DNA from: Candidatus Poribacteria bacterium
GTDB taxonomy: Bacteria; Poribacteria; WGA-4E; WGA-3G
Direction of reading: 5' to 3'
DNA: 43,148 nt
NCBI GenBank assembly: GCA_028821605.1
Contig: JAPPFM010000010.1
Span: 318,240 to 361,387 of the forward strand
The position numbers and the translations under genes are program-made. Position 1 is the first letter of the stretch; each line of letters begins with the position of its first letter. Shown piece by piece: positions 1 to 7,880 of the stretch. Under the pieces are notes generated by a model, which was not told the origin of the DNA, searched no databases, and worked only from the letters and a program-made list of their open reading frames with translations.

Positions 1-72
1 CGGTGCAGCTTGCCAACCGAAAACTTGCTATACCAAAGGCGGTGCAGCTTGCCAACCGAAAACTTGCTATAC
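1..72. repeat. 39-bp tandem duplication, in frame
   Basis: Positions 1-33 and 40-72 carry the same sequence at a period of 39 bp, beginning CGGTGCAGCTTGCCAACCG. Because 39 is 13 codons, the duplication stays in frame and gives the following lipoprotein two alternative GTG starts (3 and 42). The repeat unit could equally be a dispersed intergenic sequence that the reading frame happens to cross. Confidence 0.85.
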
Positions 73-1163
73 AAACGTTGACATTCGCACTCCTGTTGTT
101 GGTGGGATTGGGCTGCGGAACAGAAAATCCGGTTGAGGAAGCGGTAGATTCCTCTCTAACCGAGACATCGACAGGCACGCTGCGTGGAGAGGTACAATCC
201 ATTGAGGGTGTATTAATTCAGGTACGTTTGTTGAAAGATGGGCAGCTTTTGACGCAGACCGAGACACAGGGTACCTACGAACTTGGAGCGGTCGAGGCTG
301 GAAACTACACACTTCAAGTGTCAGCGAAGGGCTATGAAACCAAAGAGATAAATGCCACAGTTACCCCTGGGCAAGTTATTTCGCTGGATAAGGTGACGCT
401 CGTACCCTTGGAAATCCCAGTCTCACATCTGCGCGGTGTGCTGACCAACGCAGCGACGAGTGAACCTCTCGGTGAGGTAAACCTGCAGCTTACGGATAAG
501 GCGGGGAAAGTTTACGAAGCCTTGACGACAGCGACAGGTGTTTTTACCTTTGAAAACCTTCCAGTGGAACAAGCGTTGACCTTGGCAATTGATCACGCGG
601 GTTATGAAGGTAAGGAAGTGGCAGTACATCCGATACCCGCGGCTGAGACTTTGGAATTGGTTGTTGAACTCATACCGCTGGCGGAGCCTGAAAGATTGGA
701 CCCGGGTCAAGGTTTGAGTATTGGAAGCCAGGCACCAGACTTTGAATTGCCCGATGGGAACGGCAAATTACACGCACTCGCTGATTCTATTGGGAACGAG
801 AATGTCGTACTCATATTTTACCGCGGTGGTTGGTGACCGTTCTGCCGAGGGCAACTCGGTGAGTTGCAAAAAAACTATGCTAAAATTCGAGCCGCAGGTG
901 CAGAACTTATCGCTATCAGTTCCGATGATGAAGGCGACACCAAAAAGACAGTTCAGGGCAGTGGGCTTGAATTCCCGGTACTTTCTGATAAGGACAGAGA
1001 CGTAATCAATGCTTACAATGTCGTGGATGTTGGTAACAAAAGGATAGCACGTCCTGCTGCCTATATCGTTCGGAAGGATGGAACAGTCGCTTGGAAATCG
1101 CTTAATGGTGTGGCAGTGCGTGTTCCGACGGCACAAATTCTCACAGAATTGGGTAAACTTTAA
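42..1163 (+). CDS. Lipoprotein with peroxiredoxin-like domain; probable selenoprotein (UGA=Sec)
   Basis: The frame runs to the TAA at 1161-1163 with one in-frame TGA at 834-836. Starting at GTG 42 gives a lipoprotein signal (NRK n-region, hydrophobic core, lipobox GLGC near residue 25). GTG 3 or a start upstream of the window is also possible. Next come two carboxypeptidase-regulatory-like beta-sandwich domains (about residues 45-115 and 125-205), then an AhpC/TSA redoxin domain from about residue 225 (motif GSQAPDFELPD). The TGA sits in FYRGGW-U-PFC, exactly where this family has the first Cys of CPxC, and sequence typical of the family continues without a break after it (GQLGELQ, ELIAISSD, ARPAAYIV). 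Sec would be residue 265 and the partner Cys 268. A SECIS-like hairpin follows at 851-867. The role inferred is thiol/selenol peroxide or disulfide reduction at the cell envelope. The alternative is a nonsense-mutated gene; the hairpin and the intact downstream frame argue against that. Confidence 0.82.
834..867 (+). promoter_or_regulatory. UGA selenocysteine codon with bacterial SECIS hairpin
   Basis: The TGA at 834-836 is followed by a perfect stem GCAACTC (851-857) / GAGTTGC (861-867) with loop GGT (858-860). The loop starts with G and lies 21 nt after the UGA. Known bacterial SECIS elements have a short apical loop with a G in its first two positions about 16-37 nt downstream of the codon, so spacing, stem length and loop all fit. 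The hairpin also encodes conserved peroxiredoxin residues (GQLGELQ). Confidence 0.8.
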
Positions 1164-2287
1164 TGAAACCTTACGACGAGGTTACGGCGAACATTATTGC
1201 TGATAGCCAAGAGGATGAACAACATCAAGACGCACTTGATCGCCGAGAGTTCTTAACTCGGCTTGCTGCCGGTGTCGGGGGAATCGGGGGCGCGCTTAGT
1301 ACACTTCCAGCATTTGCGCAGCTGAGTAGTGGGCAATTACAGCCAAACGACGTACAGACAGGACCCCTTACGCCTGTTGTTGAGGCACTCGGTAAGGAGG
1401 TCTGGGATGGCGATCGCCTCGATGAAGATGCGGTTAGTGAACTGATGGATCAGGCGATGATGAAGTTGACTGGACGCGCCTCTGCGAAAGAGGCATGGCG
1501 AGATATTGTGCTACCCGATGATATTGTCGGTATAAAAATTAACCCCCTCGGTGGACCGGAGCTCAGCACACATTCTATCATCGTTGATAAGATCGTTGAA
1601 GGGGTATACGGAGCGGGTGTCCTCAAAAAGCAAATTGTTATCTGGGACCGCTTTGAAGACCACCTCCTGAACGCTGGGTACCCGATCAGACAGGAGGATG
1701 GCGAGGTGCGAACCATCGCCTCTGACACAGAGGGTATCGGGTATGATGACGAAGTGTTTTATGAAAGCGAGAAGGATAGTGTCACTCGTCGGGAAAACGA
1801 AAGTACCCGTTCCCGGTATTCCCGAATCGTCACACAAGAGGTTGATGTGCTAATTAACGTCCCTGTCTTGAAGCACCACGCGATGGCGGGTGTGAGTGGG
1901 TGTTTAAAGAATCTCGCGTTCGGAAGTGTGGACAACACACGCCGGTTCCATGGGAAACCGATCTATTGCAATCCGGCTATCGGCGAGATTCTTGAACATA
2001 AGGTGCTAAAAGACAAACTCGCACTCAATATCGTTGACGGATTGGTCGCATCGTTCGACAAGGGACCGACATATCACGCCGAGAGCGCGTGGAAATACGG
2101 TGGTCTCTTTATTAGTACCGATCCGGTTATCCTCGATGTCTTGGTCCTTCAGACGATCAACCAAAAACGCGAGGAGATGGAATTGGATTCTGTTTCTAAA
2201 CTCGCGAACCATGTCAACACAGCGAGTAGTCTCGGTTTAGGGACGAATACACTGGATCAAGTGGATCTTCAGAAAGTTGAGGTATGA
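1163..2287 (+). CDS. DUF362 domain protein, Tat-exported
   Basis: 374 aa. The ATG overlaps the upstream stop (TAATG), indicating translational coupling to the peroxiredoxin-like gene. The N-terminus has a twin-arginine motif DRREFL (RR at residues 27-28), a hydrophobic stretch and a likely cleavage after AFA, so export in folded form is expected. The mature part matches the DUF362 family pattern: DDIVGIKINPLGG, DVLINVPVLKHHAMAGVSG, and a Cys followed by KNLAFGS. DUF362 proteins are often linked to iron-sulfur or redox contexts, but the biochemical role is not established. Its place beside a probable redox selenoprotein suggests an envelope redox function; this is inference. Confidence 0.85.
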   Translation: MKPYDEVTANIIADSQEDEQHQDALDRREFLTRLAAGVGGIGGALSTLPAFAQLSSGQLQPNDVQTGPLTPVVEALGKEVWDGDRLDEDAVSELMDQAMMKLTGRASAKEAWRDIVLPDDIVGIKINPLGGPELSTHSIIVDKIVEGVYGAGVLKKQIVIWDRFEDHLLNAGYPIRQEDGEVRTIASDTEGIGYDDEVFYESEKDSVTRRENESTRSRYSRIVTQEVDVLINVPVLKHHAMAGVSGCLKNLAFGSVDNTRRFHGKPIYCNPAIGEILEHKVLKDKLALNIVDGLVASFDKGPTYHAESAWKYGGLFISTDPVILDVLVLQTINQKREEMELDSVSKLANHVNTASSLGLGTNTLDQVDLQKVEV

Positions 2288-2289
2288 TA

Positions 2290-2532
2290 ATGAAGCACAA
2301 ACAGGTCAGCGTGGTTTCCTTTTTGATTCTCTTCTGCATCGCGATCATGTTTACAGGATGCACCGTGACTTTCACGCAAAACGACACCCTCCAGCTCAGT
2401 CTATCGGAACCGACAGAGAAGGCGATGTCGCTCGTTGCCGAATTTGAGGCGGGCGAGGCAGAGAGTGTTGCCGGTGATGTGACGCAAAAAACAGGGAGTG
2501 TCTGTGCCGGTGGGGCGTGTATCATCTATTAG
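2290..2532 (+). CDS. Small lipoprotein, C-terminal CxxxxC
   Basis: 80 aa from the ATG at 2290, which has GAGG at 2279-2282 seven bases upstream. The ATG at 2284 overlaps the previous stop (ATGA) but has no usable spacing. The sequence has a lipoprotein signal with lipobox FTGC and a short acidic mature region of about 55 residues ending in SVCAGGACIIY, with two Cys four residues apart. It is the third gene of the operon with the peroxiredoxin-like and DUF362 genes, and its stop overlaps the convergent nuclease-like gene by 4 bp. No family was recognised. The Cys pair could be a disulfide or metal site related to the upstream redox protein. Confidence 0.65.
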   Translation: MKHKQVSVVSFLILFCIAIMFTGCTVTFTQNDTLQLSLSEPTEKAMSLVAEFEAGEAESVAGDVTQKTGSVCAGGACIIY

Positions 2533-3017
2533 TCGATTTTTGATTGCGCTTCGGTGCTCGCTTTGAAGACAGCATTAACCGCACCAAAAAGGACAGGCAA
2601 ATTATCCATCGTCACACTTGTTCTATTTCGGGTAAAGGTGTTATCAACAAGCTGTCCAAACTGCCATAACGTTCCGTCGCTCACGATGCCGTAGACCGGA
2701 AAATCGGTATCCTCATTTATTTTTTGTGCGGCTACCAACTCGGATAGACATTGCCCCCAACCTTGATCAAAATCGTTCTTCTTTGCTTCGACGAGGATTA
2801 TCAATGGCGTTCCGACAACGGGGATGCCCAATTCGGATCTCGTTGAGATAAGATAATCAGGCGTTCCGTTGAGCGTTTCATCATAACTAATGGCTTTCTT
2901 TATCCAGAGCGCATAATCTCCTGCATAAGGTTTGTATACCTCCTTTAAAATCGGAAAGATAATTGCCTCACAACGCGCCGCCTCCGATATTTCGTACTGC
3001 TTTGTCAATGATTGCAT
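2529..3017 (-). CDS. PD-(D/E)XK nuclease-like hypothetical protein
   Basis: 162 aa from the ATG at 3017 (TTG 3008 is an alternative). The sequence has a GTPDYLIS segment followed by PLIILVEAKKNDFDQGW, which matches the PD...(D/E)xK spacing of restriction-endonuclease-fold proteins. It then has a hydrophobic helix and a YGIVSDGTLWQFG strand like those of type I restriction R-subunit N-terminal domains. It lacks helicase or methylase partners, so an orphan nuclease or a non-catalytic derivative is likely. The gene overlaps the end of the upstream WD40 gene by 50 bp in another frame, so the two are probably co-transcribed. Function inferred from motifs only. Confidence 0.65.
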   Translation of the reverse strand: MQSLTKQYEISEAARCEAIIFPILKEVYKPYAGDYALWIKKAISYDETLNGTPDYLISTRSELGIPVVGTPLIILVEAKKNDFDQGWGQCLSELVAAQKINEDTDFPVYGIVSDGTLWQFGQLVDNTFTRNRTSVTMDNLPVLFGAVNAVFKASTEAQSKID

Positions 3018-4989
3018 TCCAATCCCAGAGCAGCACTGTCCCATCCTCAGAACCGCTGGCAAGTGTCTTCCCATCGTGTGAAAATACCAAAGTTTCTATT
3101 GGCTCTGTATGTCCGGAGAGAGTTCCTAAATCCTCGCCGGTGTCCACATCTCGTAACTGGATTCGAGACTCACTCCATTTAGAATCAAGAAGCGTTTTTC
3201 CATCGGGTGAGAATATTAATATATCACTGAACCCTCGGTGATTATCAGAAATTACGCTGTGTTCCTGCATGCCTGTCTTTGTTACGTTCCACAAAGTAAT
3301 GCTATCCGTATGTCCCAGAGCAAGAATAGCATTATCGGGTGAGAATGCCAAGCTGCTAGCTCTCTCAGTGGTGAATGTTGGAAATTCGCGACGCGCGTCC
3401 ACATTCCATACTTGTGGAGTGCCGTGAATGCCGTATACAGCAAGCAGGGTTCCATTGGATGAAAACCTCAACTTCTTCGGGAACGGTGTTATCGTGTGAA
3501 ACCGAAATATTTCAACGCCAGTGCTCATGTTCCACCCACGAATGTCTTGAGGACCACGGGTTGCAAGGACTTTGTTGTCGGACGAGAATACGAATGGGTC
3601 CCGGGGGTCTGCACCATCCTGCCAAGATCCAAGGAGTTCCTCACCACTGGTTATCTTCCATAATTGTACTTTGAATCCTTGTTGGAAATGCCCCCCGCGA
3701 TGCCCCCATCCATACGGATCAAAGACGATTGTGCCACTTCTGCCTCGGCTGATAAAGTATGTACCATCCAATGAAAATGCGACCGTCTCAGTTAAATCAC
3801 TCTCTGCTTCGGTAAAGGTTATCAACTCTTGTGCTGTTCTCAGATTCCAGACTTCGACAATTCCATTAAACGCTGCACTCGTGAGTGTTGTTCCATTTTC
3901 AGTAAACGCGACCGCTTTCACCCACTCCGTATGCCCAGCGGTAAAGATAGCGAGTTCCTGTCCATTGTCAGGATCCCAAAACCGGATGGTGCCATCAGCA
4001 CTTCCGCTGGCAAGGCACCCGCTATAACGAGATGTTCCTTCTGGTGCGAAGGTTAGGGCATTAATAGTGTTTTTATGCCCTCTAAGCGTTGCAAGCTCAC
4101 GTTCCGTCTTGACATCCCACACCTTGATTAGTTTATTCGCGGCACCGCTGGCAACGGTTTTTCCATCAACCGAAAAGGCAACGGTAGTAACCACCTCTTC
4201 ATGCCCACTGAGTGTCGCTTGTTTAGTACCGTTCTCGGTATTCCACAGCAGTACTGTTTCGTCCTCACTCCCGCTTACGAGCGTTTTTCCATCTTGTGTG
4301 AACGCCAACATCCGAATTTCCGCTTCCCTTTCGTCCTGATCTGCTTCAAAAAAGCCCGCATGTCCATTGAGTGTCACCCTTCGTCTGCCTGTCGCTGTGT
4401 TCCACAAATGAATTTGTGTACCATTTTTGTCTCCAATGGCAACCATACCACCATGTTGAGAGAGTGCTGCTACCTCGTATGTGTCCACGTTTTTTGTGTC
4501 CGATAATTTTCTGCCGGTGTCCACATCCCAAGAAATAATATCACCAAATTTATCCAGACTTATCAGTGTTGTACCATCATCGGAGAATGCCAACGCTGTC
4601 GCTGAATCATGCCTCTCGGCTAATTTGAAAGTTGCGAGTTTGCTACCAGTCTCCAGTTCCCACAACTGGATGATTGGATTAGCGGCCCCACCACTTGCGA
4701 GAATCTTTCCATCTGGTGAGAACGCCAGCGCATTGACCTGCCCGCCGTGTCCTGTGAACAGAGCGGTTTCGTTTCCATTTGGGACATCGTATACCCAAAC
4801 CGCGACATCCGTTCCCACAACAAGGTGAGTGCCGTCGGGTGAGAACCGCATTAGGTTGATACCACCCTTTCCAAGCCGCGCAATTGCCCCGTCAGGTAAT
4901 CCCACTTTTGTATTGTCTTGCGCGAAACTGGTAGAGAGCATCGCGGCAATTGATAGAAAAGTGATGAAGAGTAAACGTTTCATTTTCAT
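2968..4989 (-). CDS. Secreted WD40-repeat protein, 14 blades
   Basis: 673 aa with a signal peptide (MKMKRLLFITFL...STSFAQ). The mature protein starts with a conserved cap LPDGAIARLGKGGINLMRFS and then consists of WD40 units to the C-terminus. Counting units with the SPDG...LASG...W-D pattern by eye, including the cap blade, gives 14, the number needed for two seven-bladed propellers. Several units are degenerate (RGWNM, QLRDV), and the ninth carries an insertion rich in Gly and Tyr. Such proteins act as interaction scaffolds; no enzymatic domain is seen and the partner is unknown. MKR at residue 3 is an alternative start. No clear Shine-Dalgarno (SD) is visible before either ATG. Confidence 0.88.
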   Translation of the reverse strand: MKMKRLLFITFLSIAAMLSTSFAQDNTKVGLPDGAIARLGKGGINLMRFSPDGTHLVVGTDVAVWVYDVPNGNETALFTGHGGQVNALAFSPDGKILASGGAANPIIQLWELETGSKLATFKLAERHDSATALAFSDDGTTLISLDKFGDIISWDVDTGRKLSDTKNVDTYEVAALSQHGGMVAIGDKNGTQIHLWNTATGRRRVTLNGHAGFFEADQDEREAEIRMLAFTQDGKTLVSGSEDETVLLWNTENGTKQATLSGHEEVVTTVAFSVDGKTVASGAANKLIKVWDVKTERELATLRGHKNTINALTFAPEGTSRYSGCLASGSADGTIRFWDPDNGQELAIFTAGHTEWVKAVAFTENGTTLTSAAFNGIVEVWNLRTAQELITFTEAESDLTETVAFSLDGTYFISRGRSGTIVFDPYGWGHRGGHFQQGFKVQLWKITSGEELLGSWQDGADPRDPFVFSSDNKVLATRGPQDIRGWNMSTGVEIFRFHTITPFPKKLRFSSNGTLLAVYGIHGTPQVWNVDARREFPTFTTERASSLAFSPDNAILALGHTDSITLWNVTKTGMQEHSVISDNHRGFSDILIFSPDGKTLLDSKWSESRIQLRDVDTGEDLGTLSGHTEPIETLVFSHDGKTLASGSEDGTVLLWDWNAIIDKAVRNIGGGAL

Positions 4990-5038
4990 GATGTACTTGT
5001 ATAGCGTCTGTTGCTACAAAGCCTGTAGATTAATGAAA

Positions 5039-5060
5039 AGGCGGGCTGATAAACCCGCCT
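5039..5060 (-). terminator. Intrinsic terminator of the 5089-5676 gene
   Basis: On the minus strand AGGCGGG, an 8-nt loop and CCCGCCT are followed by TTTT. It lies between the end of the small secreted-protein gene and the start of the WD40 gene, so those two are probably separate transcripts. Confidence 0.7.
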
Positions 5061-5088
5061 GTGATAGAATTCAATTTGAATGATAGTG

Positions 5089-5676
5089 CTACTGATCAGA
5101 TTTGATTTCACCCCACGTTGTCGTGAGACTTCCAGCCGGATCCACGGGAAGCACGCCTTCTTCAACGAAGATTGTCCACATGATAACCGGATCCCCGACA
5201 ACCTCGTCAATACCGAGCAATTCCACTTCTCCTTCCGGGAACGGTTCATTGGATTTGTAGATAAAATACTCGACGGGTGGGTGTGGCGCATCAAGAACCA
5301 GTGTTTCTTCAGTATCCGTGTATCCCTTTGTAAACCAGCCTTTCGGATCTTGTCCACGATCTTCCGGACGTTTATGTCGGCTGTCCCATGCTTGATAGAC
5401 ATAAGCCGGGCGGTCGATGTTAAAGGTCAACCGATAATCCTGTCCGCCGGGGCAGTCCGCTGACGTGGAAACTTGTGTTAATCCTTGAAATTCTTTCGGG
5501 ATATTCGTGATCGTATAGTTCCTATCGTGGAAAAATTTTCCACCTTCTTCCAACTCGACGGCTTTATAGACACCGTTCTTGTTATCCTTTATTTCCGTGA
5601 CTTGCACCTGATCCGCGACAGCGATAAACGACACTGCGATGAAGAACGCAGCGATACAAACATAAGTTAGTTTCAC
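5089..5676 (-). CDS. Small secreted protein with beta-sandwich-like domain
   Basis: About 195 aa from the GTG at 5676. That start gives a clean signal peptide (KLTYVCIAAFFIAVSFIAVA, cleavage before DQ) and has AAAGGAG about 11 bases upstream. Longer upstream starts in the frame would place an implausible polar extension before the signal. The mature region contains RNYTITNIPKEFQGLTQV, FNIDRPAYVYQAWDSR and GWFTKGYTDTEETL. This recalls a domain often found attached to secreted polysaccharide-active proteins (pattern YTITxIP...xPxxVYxAxDxR...WxxxxTDT), but the identity is from memory of the pattern only. One Cys (DCPGG) is present. Role unknown, probably extracytoplasmic ligand binding. Confidence 0.6.
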   Translation of the reverse strand: MKLTYVCIAAFFIAVSFIAVADQVQVTEIKDNKNGVYKAVELEEGGKFFHDRNYTITNIPKEFQGLTQVSTSADCPGGQDYRLTFNIDRPAYVYQAWDSRHKRPEDRGQDPKGWFTKGYTDTEETLVLDAPHPPVEYFIYKSNEPFPEGEVELLGIDEVVGDPVIMWTIFVEEGVLPVDPAGSLTTTWGEIKSDQ

Positions 5677-5819
5677 TTCTTTTGGTACTCCTTTGTCGTT
5701 TGGTTTATAAGCCTCATGGAAAACTTGAAAAAAAACAACATCTGTGTCATACTTATGATTATACAACAATTTTTCCCAATTTACCAGAACAAATTTTCGC
5801 ACTGGAAGAAGGAAATCCG

Positions 5820-6140
5820 ATGGTTGAACACATTGTCCTACTCAAACTAAAGTCAGAGGTTACCGAGGCGCAGCTGGAAACCTTATCCGATGCCTTGTTG
5901 GGAATGACTGATGAAATCCCCGGCATTGCGTCCATAACTGCTGGCACGAACAACAGTCCTGAAGGCAAAAGCCAAGGGTATGCATACGGTTTTATCGTCC
6001 GTTTTACAGACGAAGCCGCACGCGACGCATATCTACCGCACCCTTTTCACCGTCAAGTCGCAAGTGAGCACATCCGTCCGCTTGTTGAAGATGTGCTTGT
6101 TTTCGATTATTCTGCCCCTGCTGATGCCCAAAGCATGTAG
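5820..6140 (+). CDS. Dabb (stress-responsive A/B barrel) domain protein
   Basis: 106 aa from the ATG at 5820, with AAGGA about 7 bases upstream. MVEHIVLLKLKSEVTEAQ at the N-terminus, the central NNSPEGKSQGYAYGFIVRF strand and HPFHRQVASEHIRPLVEDVLVFDY at the C-terminus are the hallmarks of the Dabb family, dimeric ferredoxin-like barrels of about 100 aa. Biochemical roles vary in the family. It is followed 99 bp later by the sulfatase-fold gene, with an intergenic hairpin between them. Confidence 0.88.
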   Translation: MVEHIVLLKLKSEVTEAQLETLSDALLGMTDEIPGIASITAGTNNSPEGKSQGYAYGFIVRFTDEAARDAYLPHPFHRQVASEHIRPLVEDVLVFDYSAPADAQSM

Positions 6141-6177
6141 TTTGGAACATCGTGGAAAGCGGATTAATCTCGCGTAG

Positions 6178-6198
6178 GGGCAGCCCTCGTGGCTGCCC
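6178..6198. repeat. Intergenic hairpin of the CGTAGGGG type
   Basis: GGGCAGCC (6178-6185), loop CTCGT and GGCTGCCC (6191-6198) form a perfect 8-bp stem directly preceded by CGCGTAG. It has no T-run on either side, so it looks like a member of the dispersed palindromic repeats rather than a classical terminator. Confidence 0.6.
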
Positions 6199-6239
6199 AG
6201 TGTAGCTTACCTCACCGAACCGCAAGGAAAACTAAAAAT

Positions 6240-7628
6240 ATGAATTGGAATATAGTCGTCGTTGTTTCAGATACACTGCGAACCGCATATCTCAGTCCTT
6301 ACGGCAACGATTGGATTCAGACACCCAATTTAGCACGATTTGCCGAACAGAGCGTCAAATTTACGAACGCACATCCGGAATGCTTGCCGACCATTCCGAC
6401 GCGCCGCACCTTACACACCGGTAGACGTGCCTATCCGTTCAGCACTTATACGCCTGTGCCGTGGGATAACGTCTATACACCCGGTTGGCAGCCGATGTCT
6501 TCCGATGAACCCGCAATCGCTGAATCACTTGTCCAAAACGGGTATCATACCGGTTTCTTTGCCGATGTACCGCACTATTTCGTACCGGGCATGAATTTCA
6601 CGCGCGGCTTCCGGCAGTGGGAATTCGTCCGAGGTCAAGCCGAGGACAGATACCGCGGTGGCGCGCACGCCGATCCATCACTGATTTCCCGCTACCGAGG
6701 GAACCCCGACCGTATCCGTGCGCATATTGTGAACGTCCAACCCGAACGTCCAGAGGAAACATGGCCCACAGCCCGACTGTTCCGTTCTGCAATTGAGTTT
6801 GTTGAACATAACCATCAAAACACACCGTTTTACCTCTACGTTGATGGATTCACACCGCATGAAACGTGGGAAGCACCCATCCACTACTACGATCTCTACG
6901 GTAAGCGCGAAGACCGAGAACCTATCTGTCTCAATCTGCCCTACGGTTCGCTTAAAGATGAAGAACTTGAGGAACGATTGCCGAGCGTTAAAGCAAACTA
7001 CGCCGGTTTGGTAACCCTCGTAGATACATGGTTCGGAAGGTTGGTAGATACCATCGATCGGCTTGGACTGCGTGAAAATACACTCATCATTTTCCTCGCA
7101 GACCACGGCACAAACTTCGCGGAGAATCCGGACAAAGCCACCGGAAAACCTGCAAACTTCATGTATCCCGGCACGATGGACATCCCTATGATAGTCAGCC
7201 ATCCGTCAGGTGCTAACGCCGGTACGACGTGTGATGAATTCGTCTATACGCTTGATGTGCCTGCCACCGTCATGGCAGCCAGCCAAGTCGAACCTACTGG
7301 CGAAATTCAAGGACAGAGTTTGCTGCCACTTGTCGAAGGTAAAAGCGGTTTTGAATCGCGTGAATACTTGACCTGTCGCTATGTCAACTCTGTTTGGTAT
7401 AAAGACGCGAAGAGTTGGTACTTCTCCAGCGTCGATTTTAATGACGATATACGACTGTTTGACCTTGAAGCAGACATCGACTGTCAGCATAACATCGCCG
7501 ACAAGGGTGCTGATCGGATTGCGCTCGCGCAGGAGCGGATCTTAGCGGATGCAGGCGGGCATCTCCCACACTATAAACGTCAGGGCAGAACGGATGCTCT
7601 CGGTAGACCGCAGTTCGCAGAAGCGTAG
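6240..7628 (+). CDS. Sulfatase-fold hydrolase with Thr at the nucleophile position
   Basis: 462 aa from the ATG at 6240, preceded by the recurrent leader CCGCAAGGAAAACTAAAAAT. The protein belongs to the alkaline-phosphatase/sulfatase superfamily: N-terminal NIVVVVSDTLR metal-binding strand, RxxxHTGR after the nucleophile loop, and IIFLADHGTNF carrying the second Asp-His metal pair. The expected C/S-x-P-x-R motif aligns to T51-I-P-T-R55, nine residues before TGR as in true sulfatases, so the formylglycine Cys is replaced by Thr. Cys48 is three residues too early. A Thr nucleophile is used by phosphodiesterase and phosphomutase members of the superfamily, so phosphoester or phosphonate hydrolysis is as likely as sulfatase activity. 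No signal peptide is seen, so it is probably cytoplasmic. Confidence 0.85.
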   Translation: MNWNIVVVVSDTLRTAYLSPYGNDWIQTPNLARFAEQSVKFTNAHPECLPTIPTRRTLHTGRRAYPFSTYTPVPWDNVYTPGWQPMSSDEPAIAESLVQNGYHTGFFADVPHYFVPGMNFTRGFRQWEFVRGQAEDRYRGGAHADPSLISRYRGNPDRIRAHIVNVQPERPEETWPTARLFRSAIEFVEHNHQNTPFYLYVDGFTPHETWEAPIHYYDLYGKREDREPICLNLPYGSLKDEELEERLPSVKANYAGLVTLVDTWFGRLVDTIDRLGLRENTLIIFLADHGTNFAENPDKATGKPANFMYPGTMDIPMIVSHPSGANAGTTCDEFVYTLDVPATVMAASQVEPTGEIQGQSLLPLVEGKSGFESREYLTCRYVNSVWYKDAKSWYFSSVDFNDDIRLFDLEADIDCQHNIADKGADRIALAQERILADAGGHLPHYKRQGRTDALGRPQFAEA

Positions 7629-7654
7629 TCTTAGGTATCTCTCACGTGACCGCT

Positions 7655-7698
7655 GGCGAGGGTGTTTTTGCTGGGGTGTTTCCCCTAGTATCCTCGCC
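7655..7698 (+). terminator. Nested hairpin after the sulfatase-fold gene
   Basis: GGCGAGG (7655-7661) pairs with CCTCGCC (7692-7698), enclosing GGGG-TGTTT-CCCC (7673-7685), 27 bases after the stop. It probably ends transcription. Its left arm CGCTGGCGAGG also begins the intergenic modules at 10758 and 17605, so it may be a decayed copy of that repeat. Confidence 0.5.
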
Positions 7699-7737
7699 CT
7701 TGTGTTGGTGTATAGGTAATTACGGGTTTTACTATAT

Positions 7738-7830
7738 AATCCAAGTTGCTACCAACGGATTTTTGGCATTCTAACACGGTTTTTCAAATACTTTCCTCAC
7801 CCCGTAGGGGTGCTATATCTATAGAATATT
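7738..7830. repeat. Dispersed repeat: CAAGTTGCTAC module plus CACCCCGTAGGGGTG
   Basis: The block begins CCAAGTTGCTACCAACGG, continues through a T-rich linker and ends with the hairpin CACCCC-GTA-GGGGTG (7798-7812) followed by CTATATCTATAGAA. The same order occurs at 9308-9396. It occupies most of the 252-bp gap before the gene at 7881. Confidence 0.75.
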
Positions 7831-7880
7831 TCTGTGCTTTCTTCAGATATACACATTGCAAAATAAGATGAGGTAACATA

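Noticed and set aside
834-836. TGA read as an ordinary stop, giving two separate genes (to 836 and from 864).
   Set aside because: The domain continues in the same frame with family motifs, the TGA replaces the catalytic Cys codon exactly, and a SECIS-like hairpin follows at the right distance.
843-861. Alternative hairpin CCGAG-GGCAA-CTCGG after the TGA as the SECIS.
   Set aside because: Its loop starts only 13 nt after the UGA, closer than known bacterial SECIS elements, and its stem is shorter. The 851-867 hairpin fits better, though the two compete.
2963-5083. Many plus-strand open frames across the WD40 genes (also at 24860-30700).
   Set aside because: They are antisense shadows: each repeats the reverse complement of FSPDG/LASGS codons, lacks ribosome-binding sites and has no independent domain.
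6004-6225. 73-aa minus-strand frame over the Dabb gene end.
   Set aside because: Antisense to a well-supported gene, without a ribosome-binding site or recognisable sequence.
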